DNA from: Larus michahellis
Lineage: Eukaryota > Chordata > Aves > Charadriiformes > Laridae
Direction: 5' to 3'
Assembly: GCF_964199755.1 (NCBI RefSeq)
Contig: NC_133901.1
Coordinates: forward strand, 23,407,583 to 23,471,582
Length of the DNA stretch: 64,000 nt
Part shown: in pieces, positions 1 to 11,100 of the stretch
Position numbering within the stretch: the first letter of the stretch is position 1
Layout of the letters: the number at the start of each line of letters is the position of its first letter
The notes under the pieces: generated by a model
The model's database searches: none
Told to the model about the DNA's origin: nothing
What the model saw: only the letters and a program-made list of their open reading frames with translations
Translations under genes and position numbers: made by a program

Positions 1-194
1 GGGTAGGAGCACTTGTTGATTTTCTTACCAGTCAGGAACTTGTTTCTTATGTGGCTCAAAACCTGTCTGTACAGGACCTGACACTTTGCAGAGAGTTTCC
101 CGTCCCACCAGATGTGCTACAGAGGACGTTCTTTGCTGTGATAGGAGCCTTGCTCGACAGCAGCGGGCCTGAGAAAACGGGGATCTTTGTCAGG
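1..194 (+). CDS. MRPL44: MRPL44 internal coding exon (5' end outside window)
   Basis: The open frame has codons starting at position 3 and encodes a segment running from VGALVDFL through [10 protein letters not shown] to EKTGIFVR. It ends in phase 0 at AGG just before the donor GTACGT (195-200). No acceptor is visible, so the exon begins upstream of the window. Confidence 0.95.
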
Positions 195-3106
195 GTACGT
201 CATTGCTTATCATATGTTTTTGTACTGACAACAATAACGTCTGGGAAGGAATAACCCCATGCACCAGTACAGGTTGGGGGCTGACCTGCTGAAGAGCAGC
301 TCAGTGGAAAGAGACCTGGGAGTCCTGGTGGACAATGGGATGACCATGAGCCAGCAATGTGCCCTCGTGGCCAAGAAGGCCAATGGCATCCTGGGGTGCA
401 TCAAGAGGAGTGTGGCCAGCAGGTCGAGGGAGGTCATCCTCCCCTTCCACTCTGCCTTGGTGAGGCTGCACCTGGAGTACTGTGTCCAGTTCTGGGCTCC
501 CCGGTTCAAGAGGGACAGGGAACTGCTGGAGAGGGTGCAGCAAAGGGCTGCCAAGATGATTAGGGGATTGGAACACCTCTCTTATGAAGAAAGGCTGAGG
601 GATTTGGGTCTCTTCAGTCTGGAAAAAAGATGGCTGAGGGGGGACTTTATCATCACTTATAAATACTTAAAGGGTGGGTGTCAGGAGGATGGGGCCAGGC
701 TCTTTTCAGTGGTGCCCGGGGGCAGGACAAGACGTAATGGGCACAAACTTGAGCATAGGAAGCTCCACCTAAACATGAGGAGGAACTTCTTTACTTTGAG
801 GGTGGCAGATTCCTGGAACAGGCTGCCCAGAGAGGTGGTGGAGTCTCCGTCTCTGGAGACATTCCAAACCCGCCTGGATGCATTGCTGTGCAGCCTGCTC
901 TAGGTGACCCTGCTCTGGCAGGGGAGTTGGACTAGATGATCTCCAGAGGTCCCTTCCAACCCTATGATGCTGTGATTCTAAGGGTCTCGGAAGTTACAGG
1001 GGAAAAAAAGGTAAAAAATTTAAATACTGTTTTATACTTTCATGACCAGAGATCCAGGGAGATTGGCAGAAGTTTGACAATACCTGTCACAAGACAATTC
1101 AACAGTGAGATCTGTCGGGGGGAGATGGTGGTGATCAGGTGGGGTTTGGGGGTTGTGCAGTTTTTTGTGGGGTTTTTTTCCTTCATTAAAAAGCACAGGC
1201 TGGTCAAGTACATAAGATCATATACTTCTGGTTTATAATGGTGATATTTTAGTATTTGCTGACACTTGCTAATGTAAAGTGTTATATTCCATGCGCTATA
1301 CTATCAAATAATGAAATTATTCCACGTAAGGTCACATATATCTTCAATTTTAAAAAAACATTTTATATAAAGCAGGGGCGCAGTTCATAGGCTTTGCATG
1401 TAGGAGTGCAAGCACTTAAAGGTATTTCATCCAAAAATGTTCAGTTAAAATGCAATGTAACCTCGTACTTTTAGCAGCTACCGTCTTCTCAGTCTTTCGT
1501 TTCAGCCTTTTATTGTCAGCTATATTAATGCCTCTTCATACTGTATTTTTATTAGCAGATAGCAGAAGCTAGAGCCTTTGTTACCTTTCTCATTAATTGT
1601 AACTTCTAAATATTTTTGTTTAGGATTTTTTCATTCCCCAGCTGATTGGAAAAGACCTGTTTGAGATCTGGGAAGTTGTAAATCCTATGGGCTTACTAGT
1701 GGAAGAACTGACCAAGAGGAATATCTCTTCTCCAGAACCAAGAATTACCAGGCAGTTGGGAGTCAGCACAGTTCTGCCACTGTACTTTGTTGGGTTGTAC
1801 TGGTTAGTATTAATTTAAAGTGAAATGGATTTAAGCTGGGGTAAAGGGGAGGAGGGAAGATGGTCTTTTACTTTTCTACTTGTGCTCTTCGGTCACGTTT
1901 TTACAGAAAAGAAACCTTACAGTGACTTCTGCATAAAATCAGCCATTTAAGCGTTGGCAGTAGCTTGCTGTAATGATGCATAAAAGGACAGTCTCTGACT
2001 AAAGGGCTTCAAAGTCTAAATTGGGCGCATGAAAGAGCCTGGGTGTATGTTCTGGGTGGCCTGACATAGGAACTTTGCGATTACCATAACTGACTGGCGT
2101 TGGAGGGACCACAACTGTATCCAGGGCTTAGGGAAGGGTAAGGAGACGCAGACATCAAGGGAAGTGGGACTGAAGAGACACTTGTTTTATATTCCAGAGA
2201 AGCTTTTTCATTTTCAAATCATGGGCACTGTAGTCTAGGCAAGAGGAGTATCTGTATCTAGCCAAGACTTGGGAAGTGCAGTTGTCCCTGGTGTGCTTGT
2301 CTCCGGCGTGGTCAGTGCCTGTCCTGTCTCTTGCCCCGGGATAACAGTGCTCCTCTGGAGCAGAACAGGACCTTCTTCCACCAAACCCCACATCATTGTT
2401 GCTTTGCTAAGTGAGCTGCAGATAAACGCATGGGAAGATTGCCTTCACTTGTTCTGATTTATCATGCTTTGGTTTATGTGCCTTCTAAGGTTTATTATCT
2501 TATGTGAAAGAAAGGAACTTTGATTGTTTTTCTTCTGGAGTCCCTGGTGTCCCTTCATGAACTGTTCCCATAGATGTTGATTAAACAGAGCTGAGTATGC
2601 ACTTCATAACATAGAGAACTTCTCTATGAATCCTTTTGAAGAAGTTCTAAAATGCTTTCTTGCCAGTGATATGTTAGGAATCTAAATGAACAGAGTAGTG
2701 TTCTTCCAGGAAACGGACGCATTTCTGATTTGAGTTTCCGTTGTTGAATATACAATCACTTATCTTTGCAGGAAAGACCAACGGAAATGTTTGCATTTGT
2801 GTGTATATAGAAGTTACCTTCAGTTTCCACAGACATTGGAGAGAAAAATAGTCTAGCAGCCCTTATTCCTGATACACAGTAGTGCTCAGGATTTTATGAT
2901 GAAAATGTTTTTAATTATTTTTTTTTCCCCCAAGCGATAAGAAGATTATAGCTGAAGGTCCTGGAGAAACGCTGCTTGCTGCAGAGGAAGAAGCTGCCCG
3001 CGTGGCACTGCGGAAGCTCTATGGGTATACAGAGAACAGGAGACCTTGGGATTACTCAAAACCCAAACAAGGGTTGGCAGCTGAGAAGGCTGTCAGCAGT
3101 AACTAG
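1..3106 (+). CDS. MRPL44: MRPL44, mitochondrial ribosomal protein mL44 (C-terminal part; join 1-194, 1624-1802, 2935-3106)
   Basis: The protein is a structural component of the mitochondrial large ribosomal subunit. It belongs to the RNase III fold family and ends in a double-stranded-RNA-binding domain; it acts in mitochondrial translation. The three visible exons join in frame to about 180 residues, roughly the C-terminal half of a family member (human about 332 residues, from memory). Exon 1 gives [16 protein letters not shown] and [10 protein letters not shown], the end of the RNase III-like domain. Exon 2 gives [10 protein letters not shown] and LPLYFVGLY. The last exon has the dsRBD signature [20 protein letters not shown] followed by [16 protein letters not shown]. 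Donors and acceptors are GT/AG and the phases match (0, 2). The 5' part of the gene lies before the window. Identity is from recognition of these segments and is very secure. Confidence 0.97.
195..1623 (+). other. MRPL44 intron with CR1 insertion
   Basis: The intron runs from the GTACGT donor to the acceptor TTTAG before 1624. About half of it is a CR1 fragment (243-980) starting only about 50 bases after the donor. The remainder is AT-rich and shows nothing recognisable. Confidence 0.9.
243..980 (+). mobile_element. CR1 LINE fragment, 5'-truncated, sense to MRPL44
   Basis: This is the 3' end of a chicken-repeat-1 (CR1) non-LTR retrotransposon. An uninterrupted 214-codon frame (259-903) encodes the tail of ORF2 downstream of the reverse-transcriptase core. 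Recognisable CR1 peptides are [44 protein letters not shown] and [20 protein letters not shown]. The stop is followed by the usual short CR1 3' tail (GATGATCTCCAGAGGTCCC, CCTTCCAACCCTATGAT) and ends near a GTGATTCTA motif. The element is 5'-truncated, as most copies are. The intact frame suggests a fairly young insertion; it has no known function in this intron. Confidence 0.96.
1624..1802 (+). CDS. MRPL44: MRPL44 coding exon (penultimate)
   Basis: The exon starts after TTTAG in phase 0 (GAT TTT TTC). It encodes [19 protein letters not shown], then [10 protein letters not shown], and ends LPLYFVGLY plus two bases of a Cys codon before the donor GTTAGT. It links the RNase III-like domain to the dsRBD. 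Confidence 0.96.
1803..2934 (+). other. MRPL44 last intron
   Basis: The intron runs from GTTAGT to a T-rich tract ending CCCCAAG before 2935. I see no repeat, RNA gene or extra exon in it. Confidence 0.88.
2935..3106 (+). CDS. MRPL44: MRPL44 last coding exon
   Basis: The first base completes a Cys codon (TG|C), then the frame reads [40 protein letters not shown] and [16 protein letters not shown] before the TAG stop at 3104-3106. The AEGPGET and EEEAARVAL segments are the hallmark of the C-terminal dsRBD. Confidence 0.97.
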
Positions 3107-3265
3107 ATAATAAAAGATGTTTCTGGTTTCTCTTAAGAATTAGTGTCTTCCATGCTGAGTATAGATGTATTTAGGAAAGCAAAATGTCGTTTGGTTTTCT
3201 GATCTTAAGTGCTTGAAATTTTAAAATCAAATACGGTATTAAAATAAAAAGTCTTTTACTTTTGC
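3107..3265 (+). terminator. MRPL44 3' UTR and poly(A) signals
   Basis: An AATAAA lies three bases past the stop (3109-3114) and a second at 3243-3248 is followed by a T-rich downstream stretch. The second is better placed for cleavage near 3265, because the first would leave almost no 3' UTR. This is inferred from motifs only. Confidence 0.6.
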
Positions 3266-3803
3266 ACAAAGTTTAATATTTGCTCATTTTCCTAAGCATA
3301 ACAAAAGTATCCTTTTTCTGAATTTTTGTCTTTTGGCTGGGAAGTGTTTCCATACCTCACAGGAGGCTGGTTTTAGTGATATTTAATAATGTGTGACGAA
3401 GTCTCACTGTATAGAAAAAGGTTTTGTAAGGGGTTCCCTGGAGATTGTTTTGAGGGTATCATTAATGAGTTGAATTACGTGTGCAACATCAGTCTTTGGA
3501 TATAATCTGGATTCATTTGTCCTTGACCTTAAGAAAACATGACATACGATGTCAATGGTATTGATGCTGGTGTTGGTCAAATTTAAAAAAATGCAAATGG
3601 CACTTTTGAGGTCTCGCTGCTTGCATACAAATTTTATTTGCCAGACACGTTGGTTTCTATTGTTGAAGCATGCTCTGAAAAAGGGTGTATTTTTAATTTT
3701 AAATTTTGCAAAAAGCAAAATAAGGATCATGAAGGCCTGAACTCAAAGAAATTGGAGAACATCGTTTAATGCTAGGCTAATCGATAAGCCTTCTCTTTCT
3801 CTT

Positions 3804-3832
3804 CTTTTTTTTTTTCTTTTTTTTTTTTTTTT
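3804..3832. repeat. Poly(T) tract
   Basis: This is a low-complexity run of T broken by a single C. There is no flanking element that would make it the tail of a retrocopy. Confidence 0.85.
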
Positions 3833-5013
3833 GGGTACTTTTCCTGTTTAGTGCAGGTACTTCATTTTTCTCCTGTCTTTTGGCTGCTTAGTTTAAGCAG
3901 TCGCCTCCCTGAAGTATTGGATTCAGTGAAATCAGCATTTGTTTTGTTTGCACCATCTGTAGCTGTTCTAATGTAACTCCAAGTAAGTGGAAAGACCCTT
4001 AGGAATAACGCGGGTACCTGCGTTATGTTCCTGTCAAAGGTCGTAGAAACTCAGTGTGTGTACCAGGAGACAACAGATGCACGAGGACCATGACTCTTCT
4101 GGAATTGTTTCCTTTGAAATGGTGTGAGTCTACTGCAAACTGCGGCTGAGCCCTTGAAGGAAGAAAGGAAGAAGCTGAGCGTAGGACAGTGGTTAAAGAA
4201 GTGTTTCCTGCCTTGTCCTGGTGTGAACACTGGTTGTAAAGAAAGACGACAGGTAAATGTGCCCTCACGAATCAGGGGAAAAAAAAAATGCAGGTGCCGT
4301 TCAGACAGGTTGATGTTTCTGTCCCTAACAACATGCATCCCCTGCCTTCGGCTGCCAAGATGGATTTATGTGAAGAGCACATAAATCGACAGGTCGTGGC
4401 TGCTTGGTGGGTCTGTGGTGCAGTGCAGGTGGCATGTTCCCTGCTGCCCCGGGCGTGAGAGTGGGATCCGACTCTGCTCTACCCGATGGAAACAGATTTA
4501 TTGGTGTATTCAAGCAAAAGAACTGGTTGTCTGCCATTTGCATGTCTTCAATATTTGGTGTGATGTGCACCTTAAGCATGTATAAAACGCTTATGTGGCT
4601 GGAGAGCAGCGAAATCTTCCTTCTGCATTTTGGCATGGGAGGTTACATGTGCCAAAGCTTGAATATAAAAAGGAGAGCAGGAAGATCGGTCTTGCATAAA
4701 ATATGCATAAAATTGCTTGTGTTGAGTGAAAAATTCCAGCTAGGTAATCTATTATCGCTTATATAAGCAAAGCCAATAAGGTCACTGTATTCCAGGGGAA
4801 TAACATCAGAATCTGAAAAGAGGATAGAAATTACTCATGCTATTTTTGGTTTCCAGATGAGGTATTTCTCTTACCTTTACCTATTTTAAAAGGACAATAG
4901 TGGAGGTGGGTTTTTTACATCCAAAGTTTGATCTACCTACTATTTTTATGTACCTATGTATGTATTTTAAGAGAGAGAAAAAAGCAATTTTCTGCCAGTT
5001 TACCTCAAAAGAA

Positions 5014-5118
5014 TATTTAAGATCTGCTGACTGTGGCTTACTGTATTTATTTAAGATCTGCTTTTTTTTATTTCTATTTATCTGCTGTTTATTTAGTGTA
5101 TTTATTTAAGATCTGCTT
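5014..5118. repeat. Interspersed short direct repeat (TATTTAAGATCTGCT x3)
   Basis: The 15-base unit TATTTAAGATCTGCT occurs at 5014-5028, 5048-5062 and 5103-5117. The last two copies extend to an exact 22-base match (5042-5063 and 5097-5118). Degraded relatives (TATTTATCTGCT, GTTTATTTAG) lie between them, so this looks like a decayed minisatellite. Confidence 0.85.
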
Positions 5119-8100
5119 ATTGTAGGAGAAGTGGATTACTGAATAGTGTGCTGGAAAAAAACTGAGTAATGCAACATAAATCAATTTTATTGTACCTATA
5201 TGGAACGTCTTGAGCACAAACAGAAAGACAGTTTGGGGACGTGGAAAGAAAGGACTGGGTTTTTATAGAGGTGTGAGTGGGAAAAGGAGTTTTTGTAAGA
5301 AAATGTGCCCTAGTTTCAAGCTTCAAAGGTCAGAAAAGCGTTTTATATGGCATCTGTGCTTTAACGTCTGGCACTTAAGTATATTGTTTAAAGATTTACC
5401 ATTTTAACAGTGGGATCATTTACATGCTTCAGATTAGTAACTTCTTATTTTTTTCTTTTCTCTTTCCGAATCAGGAGCCGTAAACAAAATCTAGGTGACA
5501 TTAAAAAATTGGTTAGATTTACAGAAATCAGTATCTACATAGTCTGGTGCAAATGGCAGCTTTTCTTGTACTAGAAACTTTGTTCATGAGATCCCATGGT
5601 AGTTTTGTCGTCTGAAAAGTACTTTGTAAGCTACTTGCATTAGTTTTGACCCAGGTGCTACATACAAGCGCATTTATGTTCCTTTCTCAAATCACATTTT
5701 ATTTATCTTTCAGAGAAGGCAATAGATCAAGCAGCTTGTCAATAACTGACTGACACAAAGGAACGACAGATAGTTCTTGCAATCGATTGAACAACTCATT
5801 TTATTGATGATTGTTATGAATATTTATAAACTTACTAAACAGTAGAAAAGGATATCTTCTGTAGCATTTATGGAATTCTGCAATAGGTTAACATCATCTA
5901 AAAAGTCAACTTTGATTATGCTTTTCTGTGTGCTTTTAACCTTATCTGATGCAGGTGTTTGTTACTGTATTTGCATTTATCCTTCCTTTAACTCATTCAA
6001 ACCTTATCTCCTAATCAAGATGTTTTCTATTAAGTGAAAAGTATAATTGGTAAAGCGGAACACAAATAACAATACTTCTGCACTAACTAAAATGTGATGC
6101 CATCTGTGTATAACAGATACATTTTGACAAATGTACAGTACTTTATGCTAACCCTTTTTTTTAGCTTTCTCTTCTTTCTTGATCTTTATGTTAATTCACA
6201 TAAGTATGCCAGTCGATTTATGAAATAAATGGAGCACTAGCTGTTAATCCATTAAACGCAGAGTCAGTTTTGCTATTGATTTTGGTCTAGACTTGGTTTT
6301 ACTTCAAATGTTAAGTAAACTCAGTGTCTTAGATTACTCTGCTTCTGTCATCTAGATCCTTTGTCTTTTTCTTGAAAGTATTTTAAAGGTGATGTTTATT
6401 TTGAAAAAACATAAGAGAAGTTCTACTGTATTGGTCCCGGCTAAGTAATTAGGAGAAAAACTTGTTAATGTGCTTTCATGCACTTTTGTTAAGTTACTTC
6501 TGTTCTCAGTATGTGCTTTTGCTGCTGTGTCTCGAGCTGTTCAGTGATGTAACTGAACACTCTGCTATCTCCTTGTTTTCAACTGCAGCTTCGTATGGTT
6601 ACAATAACCAGATGTTTTGCTGTAATTTTCTCTTAAAAAGCTAAAAAAGTCCAGGAATAATTCCTGTGTTAATTGTTCCTGTGACGTAAAGGCAGGAGCT
6701 TAAAGTACAATCATTATACAATTATCTCCATGTTAACTTGGAGTTTGGAATTGCCAGAGAAAAGTTAAAGCTTTAATTGAAATTTCTTGTACCAAACACT
6801 TTTGTTTTTTATGATAAATCAAAAATTTAAATAAGTTGCTCTGGTGTTATATTGCTATAAAAAGCGACGAAGAATTCAAAACATCAAAAGATGTGTTGTC
6901 ATTCTTTTTTGCAGGGCAGGGGGAGAGGGATGATGCGGTACAGAGACATTAGAAGAGCCCTACTTTTTCTTGTCCTTTACTGAGTGCTGCGGTAAACTTT
7001 AAACAGGCTCTAAACTATTTGGTTTCTCTTCTAAGGTACATCTGAGCTTTGAAGTTTAATATTAAGGGATGCATTAAGTGTAGAGAGGCAAATATCTAAA
7101 GACATATTGTTTTTATTTTTTCAAATTGATTCCACTGATCTAGTGGCACTAGTTTTGAGTGTTTACCTTTTCAGCTTGTCAAAGAAATTGTTGATAAATT
7201 AGGAAGATAAAATGGTCAGGAGTTGGTCAGTAAATAGCCACTGTCGTAGTGCAAAGTTGCGTAGTGGAAACACAGTTGATCTGCGTGACAGAATCGGAGC
7301 ATTGAAGGCTGTCAGTGATTCTTTGCATGACAGGGCATACTGCAATGCAGCTCCTCGTGGTGCACCTAAAAACTGGGGCTGGTCTTTGGGAAAAAGGTAG
7401 CTCTAGGGAGAAAGTCAACACTATCATCCCTATCTATTTTTGTGTAATAAGTATAATTTTCCTGCCAGTCTGTGGCAGTTACGCTTGTGACTATGCTTGT
7501 GAACTTCCAGTTTTATGTTCAAATATATTATCTGAATTACTACAGTGCAGGTATTGTACGACTGTCAAGGACCTCGTGGATCAAGGCAATTCCTCACCAT
7601 CACAGCTGTGTCATACGAGCCTTTTCCTAAACAGATTGAGCTCCATTTTAGAAGCATTACACCTTTTGCTGCTATTGCTCCAGCTGGAGCAATTACAGAG
7701 CCTCACTGTTCTGATAGGGAAATTAAAAATCATGTCTTACTTCTGTAAGTATTCATTGCCAGTTGTGCTCACGTGTTCTTATAATGGTGTCTTTTATCAG
7801 AAGAAATCTTGATTTTATTGACATTGGGAAAATTCTGCGTTTAATTCTAGTGAGATGAAAATTTAATCGAATTTTGGACATGCTTGAGAGTTCCCCCTCG
7901 TAGGGCATCTCAATATCTCTGCACTCCCATGTTTTCTCCTAATTAGACTGAGAGGCTTATATAAATCAGAGCAATATTTATTTTTATAACTTGAGTGACA
8001 TATTTTAGATTAATCATTACCTGACATTTGTAGCTTAATACTCTTTGTCCTGAAGCCATAATTTTGGATTAAAGTACTTAATTTTGGTACTTTACATAGG

Positions 8101-11100
8101 CAACCAAAATTAATCACATCAATAGGCAGGTCTATTAAAAGTGTCTATTAAAAAATCATATTTGCAATACACATTCAAATGCTTGGCCAATTTTTATGTA
8201 GCATTTCTAACTCTTAAAAACATGCATACTTGCAAAAAAAGAAGTTCTGAAAGAATGTTTTGATATCCAGCTGCAAAGAAACTTTTAAACGTTTTTTAAT
8301 GCAAGTTGTTTCAGTAGAGGTAGACAATAGCTCTAGTCCTTCGCTTCTGGCAACAGATTCTATAGTTTCATGATTAACACATGTTTTAAGTATTGAATCA
8401 AATCTTTGGTTTGTTGGTGCCAGTGTATTTGCCTCTTTCTGTAGGCTGTGGCTGCTACTTAGGTGGGGTGGGGGGAAAGTACCACTGCCATTTTTTCCAC
8501 CTTATAGAAGTGAGGAAAAAAAAAACAATTTTGACTGGTGTGCGAGATCAGTTTCTGAAGTATCTAGGTTTGGAAGTTTTAAAATGTTCTGCTCTCGCCC
8601 ATTTGTCAATTTCCAGAGAATGATGCCACCGTTTACGTAGTACACAGTAAGTGATAATAGACCCAGTACCATGTTGAGCTGACAGCTTAGTGGGGATATG
8701 TCTAGATTTGTGATTACTATCTCTGAGGTAATTGACAGATATTGCCAGATCAAACAAATAATTAAGCCTAATTGAATGAAAAATCATTAAGTGTTTCTCA
8801 AGGCTGAAGGAAGCACGGTAATGGAGCACGACTGTCCTACGTTAGACCTAAATCTACAAGAGAAAATTCAGAGTAATTGGAGTTCAAGGATGCCATTCTG
8901 CAGTCTGGTCGCGTGGAGTCTCTCCCTGATGCAGGCAGTCCTATGTAAGTAAGAAAGTACTAATGAAACCGAGGAAGTGTTACAGAATTAGTCGTGTCCA
9001 AGAGGAGGATTAACCGGGGGAAGCATTCCCACCACCAGAGAGGGCAATAATTTGTTTAAAAGTTCTGGCTTGGTCCAATAAAGAAATTCAGTTACTCTAA
9101 CGATAATTTCAATACAAACAACTAAGAGGCACAGCTTTTAGTCTCTAAGTTATTGGCAAAAATATCAGTGCTTAAAACGATAACCTAAAAAAATGATTTG
9201 TAGAAATAACTCCAACGTCAGAGAATGTTTAAGGAGGAAAAGAGTCCGGAGAGAAGATGGTTTCATTTGTTGAATGCTAGTCGAATGCTAATAAAAATTA
9301 TTCTCTTTAATTTCAAATGACAGGAACTGAAAATGTTTATGGAAATAACTTTTGGTTCACAGTTAATCAGAAAAAAAATCATTGCCTAATCTAAAACTGT
9401 GTTTCTGAAGGTTGCTTATTCCATTACACAGACCTCAGTCAAGTAGTGACTGTGGCAATGAGCTTAGAAGAACTACTTTTTTGATTTGATTGGTCTTTCA
9501 CCACTAGGGGCCTAATGGTTTTGGATGGAGCGATTTACTTATTATTTTCTATTTACAATATCAGAGTGCAGTTCAGTTTTGCTTTTATGTTTCTTTTGCA
9601 GTAGAAATATATGTTAAATATTTCATTTCTCTTTCAAATATCATGCGATGCTATTTCAGATTACATTCATACTGGCATTTAGCAGGAGCCCCTGTGGCAA
9701 TTCTGGCAATTCATTATTGCTTCTATTGCTGCTTTTATTACTTTAGGATGAACCTCCCCTAGATGCTCACACCCATTCCACTTCAAGGCCCTTGGCATTG
9801 CATAATTTTCTCCCAGCTGCTGGGAATCTGCACTGACACTCAGTGTCCTGTGACTTCAAGCGTGATGTTGAAGTGCGGTTTGTGGTAATTTCCTTGATCA
9901 GTCTGTGCCACATGAAAAGCAGGTGGGCTGCTGGAGTTCTTGGAAATCTAGACCAGCAGCAAAACTGTCGATCATTCCCAGTTTCAGAGGTAGGTAATTT
10001 ATTTCATGGTTTGTTTCTTTGAAAGATTCTTGTTGCATTTGTCAGTTCTTACCTGATTATTTCAATTGCCTACTGCGAGCTTGGCCGTAAGATCAAGTGT
10101 TTAGGAGACAGTCATGGATCAGATTGAACTTGTTTCATCTCATTACCTTGTGAGAGATAAAAACAGGCAATTAAAAAATAACAAGATTGAACATTTTTTC
10201 TGGACTGGAGTACTATAGTCATCATTTCCTAGTAAACAAAACCATCAGGGACTAGATTTAAAAAAAAAAAAAACTACGATAAAATTTGGAATAAGCTGCA
10301 AAATTTTCCTCTAGAGAAAAATTCCCCGGACTGCAGAAGGAATTTGCTGTTAGTGACAGAATCTGCTGCTGGATTGTCTGACTCTTACCATAAGATTCTT
10401 TTTGAAACCTGCAATGAATGCTTTTCATACTTCAACATAATTTCCATTTTGGAAGGATAAGAATACATCCTCTCTATGTGAAGCTGTCATTCCAAAGAGT
10501 TTGTGTTGACAAACAGTGATTTTTATTTCATTATACAAGGGGATGAGACTGGTTGTGGAGAGGACAATTGTGGGCATTGCCTGGCAGTGCTAAGAGGCTC
10601 TAGCGAAGAAAGAAAACACATGGTACTTCAGAGCAAAGCTGAGATTGTGGACAATGCTCTGAAAATTCATTGAGTGTTAGGTGCTCGGTTTATAATGAGG
10701 ATGAAACAGAAAAAAATGAAGCCCTTGGACAGGCAGGTTTATACAGCAATCTGTATCCATGAAGGAAAGAGTAGGAGCGTAAAATGAGTTTACGCTGGCA
10801 AATGTCTAAGTCAGTAACAATGGAACTTTTTTATTAATTACTATGAAGCCTTTATCTGTTAAGCATTACTTCACTTAAATTGTTTTATTTTTGAATGGTT
10901 ACACTCATAATCCTAACTCTGAATTACCCAAGTGGTGGTCCGGGCCCTGCGCTTAGAGCCAGCTGCGCAGCACGGAGCGGCTGCTGGCAGCTATCGGCAC
11001 GGCTGGGCACGCACCTCCTCTATCTCTTGCCTGCACGTGTGTGCTTTTCAGTTGGGCACTTATCTGTGTGCACAAAGGTACGTGCAGGGAGGGGAAAATA

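Noticed and set aside
4404-4766. 120-codon plus-strand frame
   Set aside because: Composition matches surrounding non-coding DNA and other frames overlap it; no family resemblance.
9035-9525. CTCF-like motifs (CCACCAGAGAGGGCA, CCACTAGGGGCC)
   Set aside because: Both have the wrong spacing or a missing base relative to the core consensus, and such matches are common by chance.
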